Shown here piece after piece: positions 56,201-64,000 of a stretch of 64,000 nucleotides of DNA (positions are counted from its first letter, which is position 1; every line of letters starts with the position of its first letter). This DNA is from Ignavibacteriota bacterium (GTDB lineage: Bacteria; Bacteroidota; Ignavibacteria; UBA10030; BY39): contig QOQV01000009.1 in assembly GCA_003327435.1 (NCBI GenBank), forward strand, positions 62,001 through 126,000. Reading direction: 5' to 3'. The position numbers were made by a program, and so were the translations under genes. The notes beneath the pieces are model-generated. The model did not search any database and had not been told where the DNA came from. It saw only the letters and a program-made list of their open reading frames with translations.

Positions 56201-58248
56201 TCAATGTTCCAATTCCATATGAAAGTTTGAGAGTTGGAACAAGTTATCCAGGGGATTTAGTAGCCAGAAACAATATTTTGGCTGGGACAACAGGTCCGGG
56301 TTCAACTCGAGGGACGGCATTTGAGGCTTCTACATACTATAGTTATACACTTGATTCACCAGAAAATATTCCACAACTAATAACAAACTATGTCGGCAGT
56401 GGCAAATATGATTTCAGTTATGAAGGAGCTGTGACACCAAAATATGTACTTAATGTCACAGCTGTCAATGGAACAGTTATTAAAAATCCAGAACAAATGT
56501 TATATGATAGCGGTGCCGTTGTACAACTGACAGCAATTCCTAATACAGGATACCATTTTGTTAACTGGAGTGGTGATTTAAGCGGTGTTTCAAATCCAAC
56601 AACAATTCTTATGACAAGTAATAAAAATGTTACAGCAAATTTTGCTATAAATCAATACAAGATAATTGCCTCATCAAGCCCAAATGGAAGTATTACACCT
56701 TCAGATACTGTAGTGGTTAATTATGGAGATAGTGTCACATTTACTTTTACTCCTGACACAGGTTATCATATTGATAGTGTATTTGTTGATAATGTTTATA
56801 TCGGTAATCCAGTGAGTTATAAATTCGTCAATGTTTCGAGTGATCACAGGATTTATGTTAAATTTGCAATTAATCAGTACACAATAATAGCTACTGCTGG
56901 TGGCAATGGGAGTATAATTCCAGATGGAACGGTAATAGTCAATTATGGTTCTGATCAATTATTTGTCTTTGTTCCGGCTCAAAATTATCAAGTTGATAGT
57001 GTTTTCGTGGATGGAGTCTATATTGGCTCACCTGCAAATTATACGTTTCAGAATGTTACTAATAATCACACTATTCATGTAAGATTCAGGCAGAGTACGA
57101 TGGGTGTTAGTTTCAATGTAGCTGGTGGTTGGAATTTAATTTCTTTACCAGTAATTGTAGCTAATAATCAAAGAGGAGTATTGTTTCCAAACTCAATTTC
57201 AGATGCATATTATTTTGATAATGGCTACTTAAGCTCTGACACATTAGGGATTGGGATTGGATATTGGCTGAAATTTGCGAATCATGGGATAATCAATCTG
57301 TCGGGTGAACTTTTAACAACAAACCAGATAAGTGTAGAACCTGGTTGGAATTTAATTGGTACAATATCAATTCCTGTTAGTGTTTCTTCTGTGTCAATTA
57401 ATGGCTCTGCTAACTTTTTGTCATCTTTTTATGGCTATAATAATGGATATTTTGTTGCTGATACATTGTATCCTGGGAAGGCGTACTGGATTAAGGTGAG
57501 TGATTTTGGACAAATAGTGATTGGAAATAGTTTAAAGTCAGGGATAATCCAAAAAATGGAAGAAAATATAGAACTAAACTTTATCAAATTCACAGACAAT
57601 GACGGTAACAATCAAAAATTGTATTTTGGAATTGAGAATGATGTTGTAGATGGTGATTATTTTGAATTACCACCATTACCTCCAAGAGGTGCATTCGATA
57701 TCAGGTTTAAATCTAATAATAAAGTGGAATTATATTCAAAGCATTTTAAACAGACAAGAGAAATTCCAATATTACTCAATACAATTTCATATCCGGTGAT
57801 TATAGATAATAAATTAAGTGAGAATGAGAATTTTGAATATTATTTAGTTGTGGACAGGCAAACATATCAGATAAGACCCTCAGAAAGATTAATTCTTTAC
57901 AATGAACCAGAATATGTGGCATTGAAGATTGTAAGTAAAAGTGAAATTCCCAACTCGTTTATAATAAAAGATAATTATCCTAATCCATTTAATTCCACAA
58001 CAAAGATTGAAATTGGACTACCTGAAGAATCTAAATTGAGTATAGAGATATTTAATTTTTTAGGTCAGAAAATTGCTGATATTGCTAAAGGAACCTATAG
58101 CAGGGGTTATCATACCTTCAGCTGGAATGGTAGAGCTGAAGATGGTGCTGAGTTAGGTTCTGGAATTTATCTTTATCGAGTAAATGCAAAATTAATCTCG
58201 ACAGGAAAAACGGTTTCAGAAATCAAGAAAATGATTTTATTAAAATAA
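53281..58248 (+). CDS. Giant PL1 pectate lyase with CBM35-like domain and sorting domain
   Basis: This 1655-residue secreted enzyme has a GTG start, a signal peptide, and two immunoglobulin-like regions (about 180-285 and 410-520) around a fibronectin-like stretch. A CBM35/CBM6-like domain (about 522-648, EFQAEDAILV) and a beta-repeat domain follow. The PL1 beta-helix is at about 733-1050 with HIWVDHCSIS and the catalytic-Arg motif RHPRVRYGKVHVFNNYF. Three further bacterial beta-repeats occupy 1056-1275. The GWNL cassette shared with the 48382 protein follows, and the sorting domain begins near 1563 (YPNPFNSTTKIEIGLP). It cleaves polygalacturonate by beta-elimination, using calcium. Confidence 0.9.
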   Translation: MLRKNLNIAILILTIATLAIGQVQLTENWDSGNSIPTSSSSAPSVPTDYNTSSGVWTLFRSYRHGTTYYSAPYALRLLKGVDTAYAITPVLNSVGTVSFYGYAVAPRPIYIFISTNGGSSWIFVDSVSTGNGAFAFCTKTINDPSNNLKLKFQNGTGNGNDINIDNVVITSYTTNSQIEVSTSSLSNFGNLVYGNYSISQSYTVSGTNLTGDLVITSPAGFQISNDNSNFFNSINLTPVGGNVNNTNIYVRFTPTSPSGTMTGEIQHTSAGAATKTVSVSGIALDVEPTQQSNITFGTVTDTSITANFSGGNGARRIIVIRLGNPVTFVPTDGVSPSGVNSNFNLASDQGSGNKIVYDGAGNNVTVTGLSQNTTYHFAVYEYNVGSNNSHNYLTTSPGTGSQTTLTVPTINVVPASLSFGNVLIGTTSTEKTYQISGTKLNPASGNISVNAPVGFEISLTSGSGFSSSINLPYSDSTLNNTTIYVRFKPTNVQSYIGDITNSGGGAETKIVSVTGNGVPPSAPNEFQAEDAILVSSYIMSDYSGYTGSGYVDMGDKDGSSIEFVFSRATAASDTVSVRYANGASTRSLTIYLNDVNVGTLSFTTTGSWTNWNTVRTVVNLSAGVNRLKFVLTTNAVGPNIDKINISGQLATPMYKLTLLTSGNGTASANPSAQYYEAGTTVTLTATPNSGYSFYRWGGTDESFQNPLNIVMNSHKTQIAVIAPMGGFVTPFPYESSPRGFASVPALGYTQGTTGGKGPHKVYVTSSAQLAELMNRRVDVGKVLNLPPLTVYIVGTLVPEAGVTDKIDIKDAYDISVIGVGSDAGLNGLGFNVVRSKNIIIRNLKIVNAPIDGITIEADDSEGTGNHIWVDHCSISNCYDGALDVTHASAYVTLSWNHFYKHDKTSLVGHSDSQTSDVVMKVTYHHNYFDSTGQRHPRVRYGKVHVFNNYFRKNILYGVSSNCEADVLVEGNYFFNVPIPYESLRVGTSYPGDLVARNNILAGTTGPGSTRGTAFEASTYYSYTLDSPENIPQLITNYVGSGKYDFSYEGAVTPKYVLNVTAVNGTVIKNPEQMLYDSGAVVQLTAIPNTGYHFVNWSGDLSGVSNPTTILMTSNKNVTANFAINQYKIIASSSPNGSITPSDTVVVNYGDSVTFTFTPDTGYHIDSVFVDNVYIGNPVSYKFVNVSSDHRIYVKFAINQYTIIATAGGNGSIIPDGTVIVNYGSDQLFVFVPAQNYQVDSVFVDGVYIGSPANYTFQNVTNNHTIHVRFRQSTMGVSFNVAGGWNLISLPVIVANNQRGVLFPNSISDAYYFDNGYLSSDTLGIGIGYWLKFANHGIINLSGELLTTNQISVEPGWNLIGTISIPVSVSSVSINGSANFLSSFYGYNNGYFVADTLYPGKAYWIKVSDFGQIVIGNSLKSGIIQKMEENIELNFIKFTDNDGNNQKLYFGIENDVVDGDYFELPPLPPRGAFDIRFKSNNKVELYSKHFKQTREIPILLNTISYPVIIDNKLSENENFEYYLVVDRQTYQIRPSERLILYNEPEYVALKIVSKSEIPNSFIIKDNYPNPFNSTTKIEIGLPEESKLSIEIFNFLGQKIADIAKGTYSRGYHTFSWNGRAEDGAELGSGIYLYRVNAKLISTGKTVSEIKKMILLK

Positions 58249-58301
58249 TACAATGTATAATTTACAGTTGATGAAATTTTGAAAAATAGAAAGTCCGTTA
58301 A

Positions 58302-59807
58302 ATGAAATTTGTAAAAATAATCTTAATCTTAATAGTCTTTTGTATAACATCGGAATTGAATGCAGCGTTTTATGTTTCTCCAGATGGAGATGATAACAAT
58401 CCGGGAACATTTGAGTTACCGTTCAAAACAATAACCAAAGCACACTCAGTTGTAGCCTCGGGAGATACAATTTATATAAGAGGTGGTGTACACCAGTATA
58501 GTTTAACGATTACTATATCAAAAATTGGTACCAGCGATAAGAAATATTATATGCTTGCCTATCCTGGTGAGCGGCCGATTATAGATTTTTCTTTAACAGC
58601 ATTGGGAACTCGTGGTATAAGTTTAAGTGGTAGATATTGGTATATATATGGTTTGGATATAAAAGGTGCTGGTGATAATGGAATGCATATTCGAGGTTCT
58701 TATAATGTTGTAGAAAATTGTGCATTTTACGAGAATAAAGATACTGGTTTGCAGTTGGGTAATGGTGCGGCATACAATCAAATTATTAATTGCGATTCAT
58801 ATCATAATATTGATCCAGGTGAAGGGAATGCAGATGGATTTGCCCCCAAGCTGGATGTTGGGACGGGTAATTATTTTTATGGATGTAGAGCATGGCAGAA
58901 TTCAGACGATGGCTACGATGGATACTTGAGGGGAGCAAATAATATAACAACAACATACGAAAATTGCTGGGCTTTTAAAAATGGTTATAGAGCCAATGGA
59001 ACACCAAGTGTGGGTAACGGAAACGGATTTAAAATGGGTGGAAGTGATGATAAGACATTAATGCATAATGTTAATATGAAAAATTGCCTGGCGTTTGATA
59101 ATAGAGTAAAAGGATTTGATCAGAATAATAACAAGGGTTCAATGATCTTATATAATTGTACAGCTTACCGAAATGGTACAAATTATGGTATGAGCAGTGC
59201 AATATATACTGATAGTGGTAAGGTGATGGAACTAATAAATTGTGCAGTGCTTGGAAGCATTGGAAGTATATGGAGTGGATCTATACAGAAGACAAACAGC
59301 TGGATGCCACAATTTAGTGTGACAGCTGCTGACTTTGTAAGTATTGATACAACTGGTGTTCGAGGTCCCAGAAACCCTGACGGAAGCTTACCCGAACTTC
59401 CATTTATGCGTCTGGCTTATGGTAGTCAACTGATTGATGCTGGAACCGATGTTGGACTTCCATACTATGGTAATGCCCCTGATATAGGTGCTTATGAATC
59501 AAATTATACCAATAGCGCAGGAAATGAGATAAATAAACCTTTGACTTTCAAACTTTATCAAAATTATCCTAATCCGTTCAATCCATCGACTAATATAAAA
59601 TTTGTTGTTGATAGAAATGAATTTACAATATTAGAAATCTATAACACACTTGGACAGAAGATTGTAACTTTGTTTGCGGATTATGTGATGTCAGGAAAAG
59701 TTTACGAACTTACATTTTCGTCTGAAAAACTTTCGGCAGGAACATATTTTTATAAATTGCAAAGTGGTAACAAAATTGAAATTAAAAAAATGCTGATTAT
59801 AAAATAA
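58302..59807 (+). CDS. PL9 pectate lyase with sorting domain
   Basis: This 501-residue secreted beta-helix protein has a signal peptide (ending LNAA) and FYVSPDGDDNNPGTFELPFKT at the front of the helix. NADGFAPKLD with CRAWQNSDDGYDGY (about 175-208) is the PL9 calcium-binding region, and KGFDQNNN near 269 provides the catalytic-type Lys. The C-terminal sorting domain starts near 420 (YQNYPNPFNPSTNIKF). PL9 enzymes cleave polygalacturonate or rhamnogalacturonan by beta-elimination. The upstream RBS is weak. Exposed on the cell surface, it would act with the PL1 and CE8 proteins. Confidence 0.88.
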   Translation: MKFVKIILILIVFCITSELNAAFYVSPDGDDNNPGTFELPFKTITKAHSVVASGDTIYIRGGVHQYSLTITISKIGTSDKKYYMLAYPGERPIIDFSLTALGTRGISLSGRYWYIYGLDIKGAGDNGMHIRGSYNVVENCAFYENKDTGLQLGNGAAYNQIINCDSYHNIDPGEGNADGFAPKLDVGTGNYFYGCRAWQNSDDGYDGYLRGANNITTTYENCWAFKNGYRANGTPSVGNGNGFKMGGSDDKTLMHNVNMKNCLAFDNRVKGFDQNNNKGSMILYNCTAYRNGTNYGMSSAIYTDSGKVMELINCAVLGSIGSIWSGSIQKTNSWMPQFSVTAADFVSIDTTGVRGPRNPDGSLPELPFMRLAYGSQLIDAGTDVGLPYYGNAPDIGAYESNYTNSAGNEINKPLTFKLYQNYPNPFNPSTNIKFVVDRNEFTILEIYNTLGQKIVTLFADYVMSGKVYELTFSSEKLSAGTYFYKLQSGNKIEIKKMLIIK

Positions 59808-59852
59808 GTATGTTAAATTCAAAAAACCATTTCTGAAAGGAAGTAGTAAACA

Positions 59853-62800
59853 ATGAAGTATTTAAGTAATTCTATTCTTCTAATCAGTTTTGTATTAGGT
59901 CTGACTCAAATTGCTGTTGGACAATCTGTTGGAGATTATCAATCAAAGCAAACTGGTAGTTGGAGCAATATAACTACCTGGGAAGTTTTTGATGGTAGCA
60001 ACTGGGTGCCTGCAACCACAGTACCTGATGGTAGCACGGGAACGACTATTACAATCAGAGCTTCTGATACAGTGATTGTATCCAGTGCAGTAACAATAAA
60101 CAGTGGGTGTAATGTTGTTGTAAATGGATATTTGAAAGCAACTGTTTCCATTACAGCACCTACAAGTGCACCTTTGTCATTTACATTTAACAACGGGAGT
60201 ACATATGAACACGCAATGAATGCGGGTAGTATTCCTATGTCAGTTTGGAATGCTGGTTCAACTTGTTTAATAACTGGAGTGACAAGCAATTCTCCAGGCA
60301 ATAATGCACAGAATTTTTACAATTTTACCTGGAATTGCCCTGGACAATCTGCTAACTTGAATGTAACCTGGGATAATATTACAATCGGAGGGAATGTAAC
60401 GGTCATTGCTACTGGATCAAATCCATATCAATTTCGTTTGACAAATGCAGCAACTACGAGAAATATTACGATTAATGGGAATGTAATCATAAATGGTGGA
60501 TTTTTTACGGTAAGTGGATCTGGTGGTGCTGCTCAATATTTTGTTACTGTTAAAGGTGATATTGTACTAAATGGCGGAAAATTTAATTTATGCGCTGGTT
60601 CTGGTGGATATGGAACCTGGCGTTTGTGGGGAAATTTAATTATAAACTCTGGAGCTCAGTTCTTAACTCCAAGTAATACTAATGTAAATACAAGATTGAT
60701 CTTTGCTGGTGGTGGTACACAATATTACACAAACAATGGAGGGACAAATAACAATTTACATTATGGTGTTGAAAACGGCACAACTGTAATTTTAAATTCT
60801 CCTTTGAATGTCGGAAATTCTACTACAGGTGGACTTGTTTTAACCAGTGGAAAATTTGTAACCACTAGTACTAATATTTTAACACTTTCATCAGCCACGA
60901 ATGTTTACAGTGTTTATTATGCAACCTGGAATGGTAGCACCTATGTAATTACGAGTGCTCCTATGAGTCAGGTAGGGAGCACCACAGCTGGATATGTTGA
61001 AGGACCCCTGGCAGCTATTATTAGTACAAGTAATGCTAAATCATTGGATTTACCACTCGGTAAAAATCTATATAGACCAATCACACTTAATATTACTCAG
61101 GATGCTACAACTGCGACAACTTACACTGCTGAATTTTTTGAACAAGCACCACCAGGTCGTACATTACCATATGGATTGGATTCGGTAAACTCAAAATGGT
61201 TTGTAAAAGTTAGTAAAGGGGCTGGTGCTAATGTTTCAAGTGCAACAATAAAATTATCTTACGGGCCTGAAGATGATAATGTTCAGACCGCATCTATGAT
61301 CAGGATTGCAATGGATGATGGTGCAGGTAACTGGGTAAATCTGGGTGGTAGTGGCACATCTGATAGCATAGGCACAATTTTGTCAGATGTGTTTAATTCG
61401 CTAACAACAAACGATTTTGTAATTGCTCATGTTGATCCAAATTCTCTTCCTACATTAGCCATATTAACGACAAATTCTATTACAAAAATATCAACTACAT
61501 TTGCTACAGGCGGTGGTAATATTTTAAATAGTGGAAATGCAGCCATAACAGCTCGGGGTGTTTGCTGGAGTACAACTCAAAATCCAGATACTAGTAATTA
61601 CAAAACAAATGATGGTACTGGTTCTGGACCTTTCACAAGCATACTTAGTGATTTAATTCCAGGTCAAACATATTATGTTCGAGCTTATGCAATAAATGCA
61701 GCAGGTGTTGCTTATGGTGATGAGGTATCCTTTACAACTTTAACTCAGCTTACTGTACCTACAGTTACCACAAATCCTGTGACAGATATAATTAATAAAA
61801 CAGCAACCGGTTCTGGCACTGTGTCAGAATGGGGTGGGTCTGAAATTACAGATCGAGGTGTATGTTGGAGTGCAACAAATCCAAATCCTACGTTAGAGAA
61901 TTGTGATGAATATAATGGTATAGGTGCAGGATATATTGGTAGCTTTTCTGTTCCATTTGGTGTACAATCCTATGGAACACTCTATTATGTTCGTGCTTAC
62001 GCTACTAATAGTACAGGAACTGGATACGGAGATGTAGTCAGCTTTACATCACCTGCTGCCCAACCGGATGTTTATAAGATAGTTGATAAAAATGGAACAC
62101 CCGGTATAAATTGTGATTATACAACAATTCAAGAAGCTTTTAATGCTGTACCTCAAAATTATACAGGTAGATGGATAATTTATGTTAAAAAGGGAATATA
62201 CTATGAAAAAACCTGGTTAACCCGTTATAAAACAAATGTTGTTTTAGTAGGTGAAGATAGAGATAGCACAATATTGACATACGATGATTGGGCAGGAAAA
62301 AATACAGTTACATATTTCCCGGAAGGTACGATCGTCAGTAATAGTACAGCAAACTCATTCACCTGTGCAATCGATGCGCCTGATTTTGAAGCTCAAAACA
62401 TAACATTTCAAAATACGGCTAATGCTTATGCACCAGGAAGTTCAGCAACGCAAGCAGTTGCATTGCGAGTTAACGGCGATAGACAAAAATATTACAACTG
62501 TAGGATGCTCGGATACCAGGATACATACTACACACAAGGTGGTATAACAGGTCCTGATCGTATTTACAATAAGGATTGTTATATAGAAGGTTCCGTCGAT
62601 TTTATATTCGGTAGAGATGTTGCAGTATTTGAGAATTGTACACTCTACACAAACAGAGGTGGTGGAGTTGTAACTGCTGCTTCAACTGAACCCGGGTATT
62701 CGTATGGTTATGTATTTTTAAATTGTATACTCGATTCACCTCCACTTGGCTCTACAGGTACTGCAAATGGTCAACCAATGACACCTTTCTATTTAGGTAG

Positions 62801-64000
62801 ACCATGGCAACAATCACCTAAAACTGTATATATAAACTGTTATGAACCAGCGACCGTTCATACTGCTGGTTGGACAACGATGAGCGCAACGCCTTCATTA
62901 TACAGTGAATACAATTGTTATGGTCCAGGTTCAGCACCATCTCGTGCAGTTATTTGGCCTACCACAAATCAACCATCTAATATAACTCCTGAACAGGCAG
63001 CTACTTACACCCTTGCAAATATTTTCTCAAAAAATAATAGAGGTTCAGGATACAATTATCCATCTAATTGGTTGCCATCTATTATTCCAATGTATAGTTT
63101 ATCAATTAACGCAATCAACGGCTCAGTTTCTCTTAATCCAGCACTTGCGGTTTATGATAGTGGCACGGTAGTTCAACTTACGGCTGTTCCAGATCCAGGA
63201 TACATTTTTTTAAGTTGGTCTGGAGATATTACAAGCACAGAGAATCCAATAAACATCACAATGGATAATAATAAACAAATTATTGCAAACTTTGGAGTTG
63301 CAGAATATAAGATAACAGCAACTGCAGGACCAAATGGATCAATTTCACCATCAGGCGAAGTCATTGTTGCTCATGGTGGAGATCAAAAATTTACTATAAC
63401 ACCTGATCCAAATTATCAAATTGCCGATGTTTTAGTTGATGGTTCATCCGTAGGAGCCGTTAGCGAATACACGTTCACCAATGTAACTGAAAATCACACA
63501 ATTCATGCTACTTTTATTATAATGTCGTACAACTTAAATATATCAGTTTCGGGGAATGGCTCTGTGATAAAAAATCCTGATCTGGAATCTTATCCACATG
63601 GCACTGAAGTGACATTAACTGCTAATCCTGCTACAGGTTGGCATTTCACTGGATGGAGCGGTGATGTAATATCACCAGATAATCCTATTGTGTTGATAAT
63701 GAATGGTGAAAAAAATGTAACTGCAACATTTGATATAAACAAATATAATTTAAATATAAATGTTTTAGGAAATGGTAGTGTGACGAAAAACCCGGATTTA
63801 ACTATTTATGATTATGGCACTGAAGTTACATTAACTGCAATTCCAGCTTTAGGATGGAAATTTGCAGGTTGGACTGGCGATGTATTATCAACTGATAATC
63901 CAATTTCCTTTATAGTTAACCATGATAACAATATAGCTGCTACATTCCAGATTTTGGATACCAATAAATATCGTAGCTTTGTACCAGAAGATATTGTCGC
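59853..64000 (+). CDS. Giant multidomain CE8 pectinesterase, cut by the window end
   Basis: The frame opens at ATG 59853 and stays open to the window edge (over 1380 codons). It has a signal peptide (ending VGQ), a G8-like opening (GSWSNITTWEVFDGSNW), the module shared with the 44308 and 48382 proteins (about 125-310) and two fibronectin-like segments (about 535-735). The CE8 domain is at about 737-1075 with GYQDTYYTQ, GSVDFIFGRD (catalytic Asp) and YLGRPW (Arg). Several bacterial beta-repeats follow. CE8 removes methyl esters from pectin so that lyases and polygalacturonase can act. AAAGGAAG lies upstream at 59836-59843. A sorting domain beyond the edge is expected but unseen. Confidence 0.9.
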   Translation, partial: MKYLSNSILLISFVLGLTQIAVGQSVGDYQSKQTGSWSNITTWEVFDGSNWVPATTVPDGSTGTTITIRASDTVIVSSAVTINSGCNVVVNGYLKATVSITAPTSAPLSFTFNNGSTYEHAMNAGSIPMSVWNAGSTCLITGVTSNSPGNNAQNFYNFTWNCPGQSANLNVTWDNITIGGNVTVIATGSNPYQFRLTNAATTRNITINGNVIINGGFFTVSGSGGAAQYFVTVKGDIVLNGGKFNLCAGSGGYGTWRLWGNLIINSGAQFLTPSNTNVNTRLIFAGGGTQYYTNNGGTNNNLHYGVENGTTVILNSPLNVGNSTTGGLVLTSGKFVTTSTNILTLSSATNVYSVYYATWNGSTYVITSAPMSQVGSTTAGYVEGPLAAIISTSNAKSLDLPLGKNLYRPITLNITQDATTATTYTAEFFEQAPPGRTLPYGLDSVNSKWFVKVSKGAGANVSSATIKLSYGPEDDNVQTASMIRIAMDDGAGNWVNLGGSGTSDSIGTILSDVFNSLTTNDFVIAHVDPNSLPTLAILTTNSITKISTTFATGGGNILNSGNAAITARGVCWSTTQNPDTSNYKTNDGTGSGPFTSILSDLIPGQTYYVRAYAINAAGVAYGDEVSFTTLTQLTVPTVTTNPVTDIINKTATGSGTVSEWGGSEITDRGVCWSATNPNPTLENCDEYNGIGAGYIGSFSVPFGVQSYGTLYYVRAYATNSTGTGYGDVVSFTSPAAQPDVYKIVDKNGTPGINCDYTTIQEAFNAVPQNYTGRWIIYVKKGIYYEKTWLTRYKTNVVLVGEDRDSTILTYDDWAGKNTVTYFPEGTIVSNSTANSFTCAIDAPDFEAQNITFQNTANAYAPGSSATQAVALRVNGDRQKYYNCRMLGYQDTYYTQGGITGPDRIYNKDCYIEGSVDFIFGRDVAVFENCTLYTNRGGGVVTAASTEPGYSYGYVFLNCILDSPPLGSTGTANGQPMTPFYLGRPWQQSPKTVYINCYEPATVHTAGWTTMSATPSLYSEYNCYGPGSAPSRAVIWPTTNQPSNITPEQAATYTLANIFSKNNRGSGYNYPSNWLPSIIPMYSLSINAINGSVSLNPALAVYDSGTVVQLTAVPDPGYIFLSWSGDITSTENPINITMDNNKQIIANFGVAEYKITATAGPNGSISPSGEVIVAHGGDQKFTITPDPNYQIADVLVDGSSVGAVSEYTFTNVTENHTIHATFIIMSYNLNISVSGNGSVIKNPDLESYPHGTEVTLTANPATGWHFTGWSGDVISPDNPIVLIMNGEKNVTATFDINKYNLNINVLGNGSVTKNPDLTIYDYGTEVTLTAIPALGWKFAGWTGDVLSTDNPISFIVNHDNNIAATFQILDTNKYRSFVPEDIV

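Noticed and set aside
1-64000. CRISPR arrays, insertion sequences, prophage or integrase genes
   Set aside because: I saw no regularly spaced repeats, transposase or integrase motifs on either strand.

Overview
The window is low-GC DNA, and every supported gene lies on the + strand. The gene set points to a Gram-negative member of the Bacteroidota/Ignavibacteriota side of the FCB group, most likely an Ignavibacterium/Melioribacter-like organism. The evidence is an LpxC-FabZ fusion, BamA followed by two Skp paralogues, a PorV/PorQ-like outer-membrane protein, several very large secreted proteins ending in a YPNPFNP-type C-terminal sorting domain (type IX secretion), and TTTG / TAnnTTTG-like promoter elements. 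This placement is inference from gene content; no rRNA is present to confirm it.

Layout. Positions 1-5 kb hold the end of a PfkB sugar kinase, lysine/DAP synthesis (dapB-dapA-dapD), an RmlD-like reductase and serS. Positions 5-8.6 kb hold a pair of ABC half-exporters that look like a heterodimer. Positions 8.7-18.7 kb are an envelope block: uppS, bamA, two skp genes, lpxD, lpxC-fabZ, lpxA, an octanoyltransferase-like gene, panB and surE, closed by a strong intrinsic terminator. Positions 18.9-24.3 kb hold a 1223-residue flavin/iron-sulfur oxidoreductase that looks like NfnB and NfnA fused in one chain, then a PhoU-like protein and a PiT phosphate transporter. Positions 24.3-28.6 kb hold an AmrS-type radical SAM enzyme, glmS and a P-loop protein of the cyclic 2,3-diphosphoglycerate synthetase family. 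That protein leads directly into ornithine carbamoyltransferase, carbamate kinase and aspartate carbamoyltransferase (28.6-31.4 kb). A FabL-like reductase, an acyl-CoA dehydrogenase, an orphan DNA methyltransferase-like gene and tRNA-Phe follow.

From 34.9 kb to the right edge the window is a pectin-utilisation locus. It encodes a GH28 polygalacturonase, a TonB-dependent receptor, a 728-residue secreted protein of unknown function, a PorV/PorQ-like protein, a second outer-membrane barrel, a secreted protein with a sorting domain, a GH105 unsaturated galacturonyl hydrolase, a LacI-family regulator, a 1623-residue cell-surface protein, a 1655-residue PL1 pectate lyase, a PL9 pectate lyase and a very large CE8 pectinesterase that runs off the end. 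Together these would de-esterify and cleave pectin outside the cell, import the oligomers and finish unsaturated oligomers with GH105. No SusD-like binding protein is visible, and no genes for cytoplasmic uronate catabolism are in view.

The best candidates for something undescribed are: (1) the SusD-less uptake set of the pectin locus; (2) an uncharacterised module repeated in three of its secreted proteins; (3) the NfnBA-like fusion with an unknown N-terminal domain; (4) the link between a cDPG-synthetase-family protein and carbamoyl-phosphate enzymes; and (5) the methyltransferase with a DUF1016-like N-terminus.
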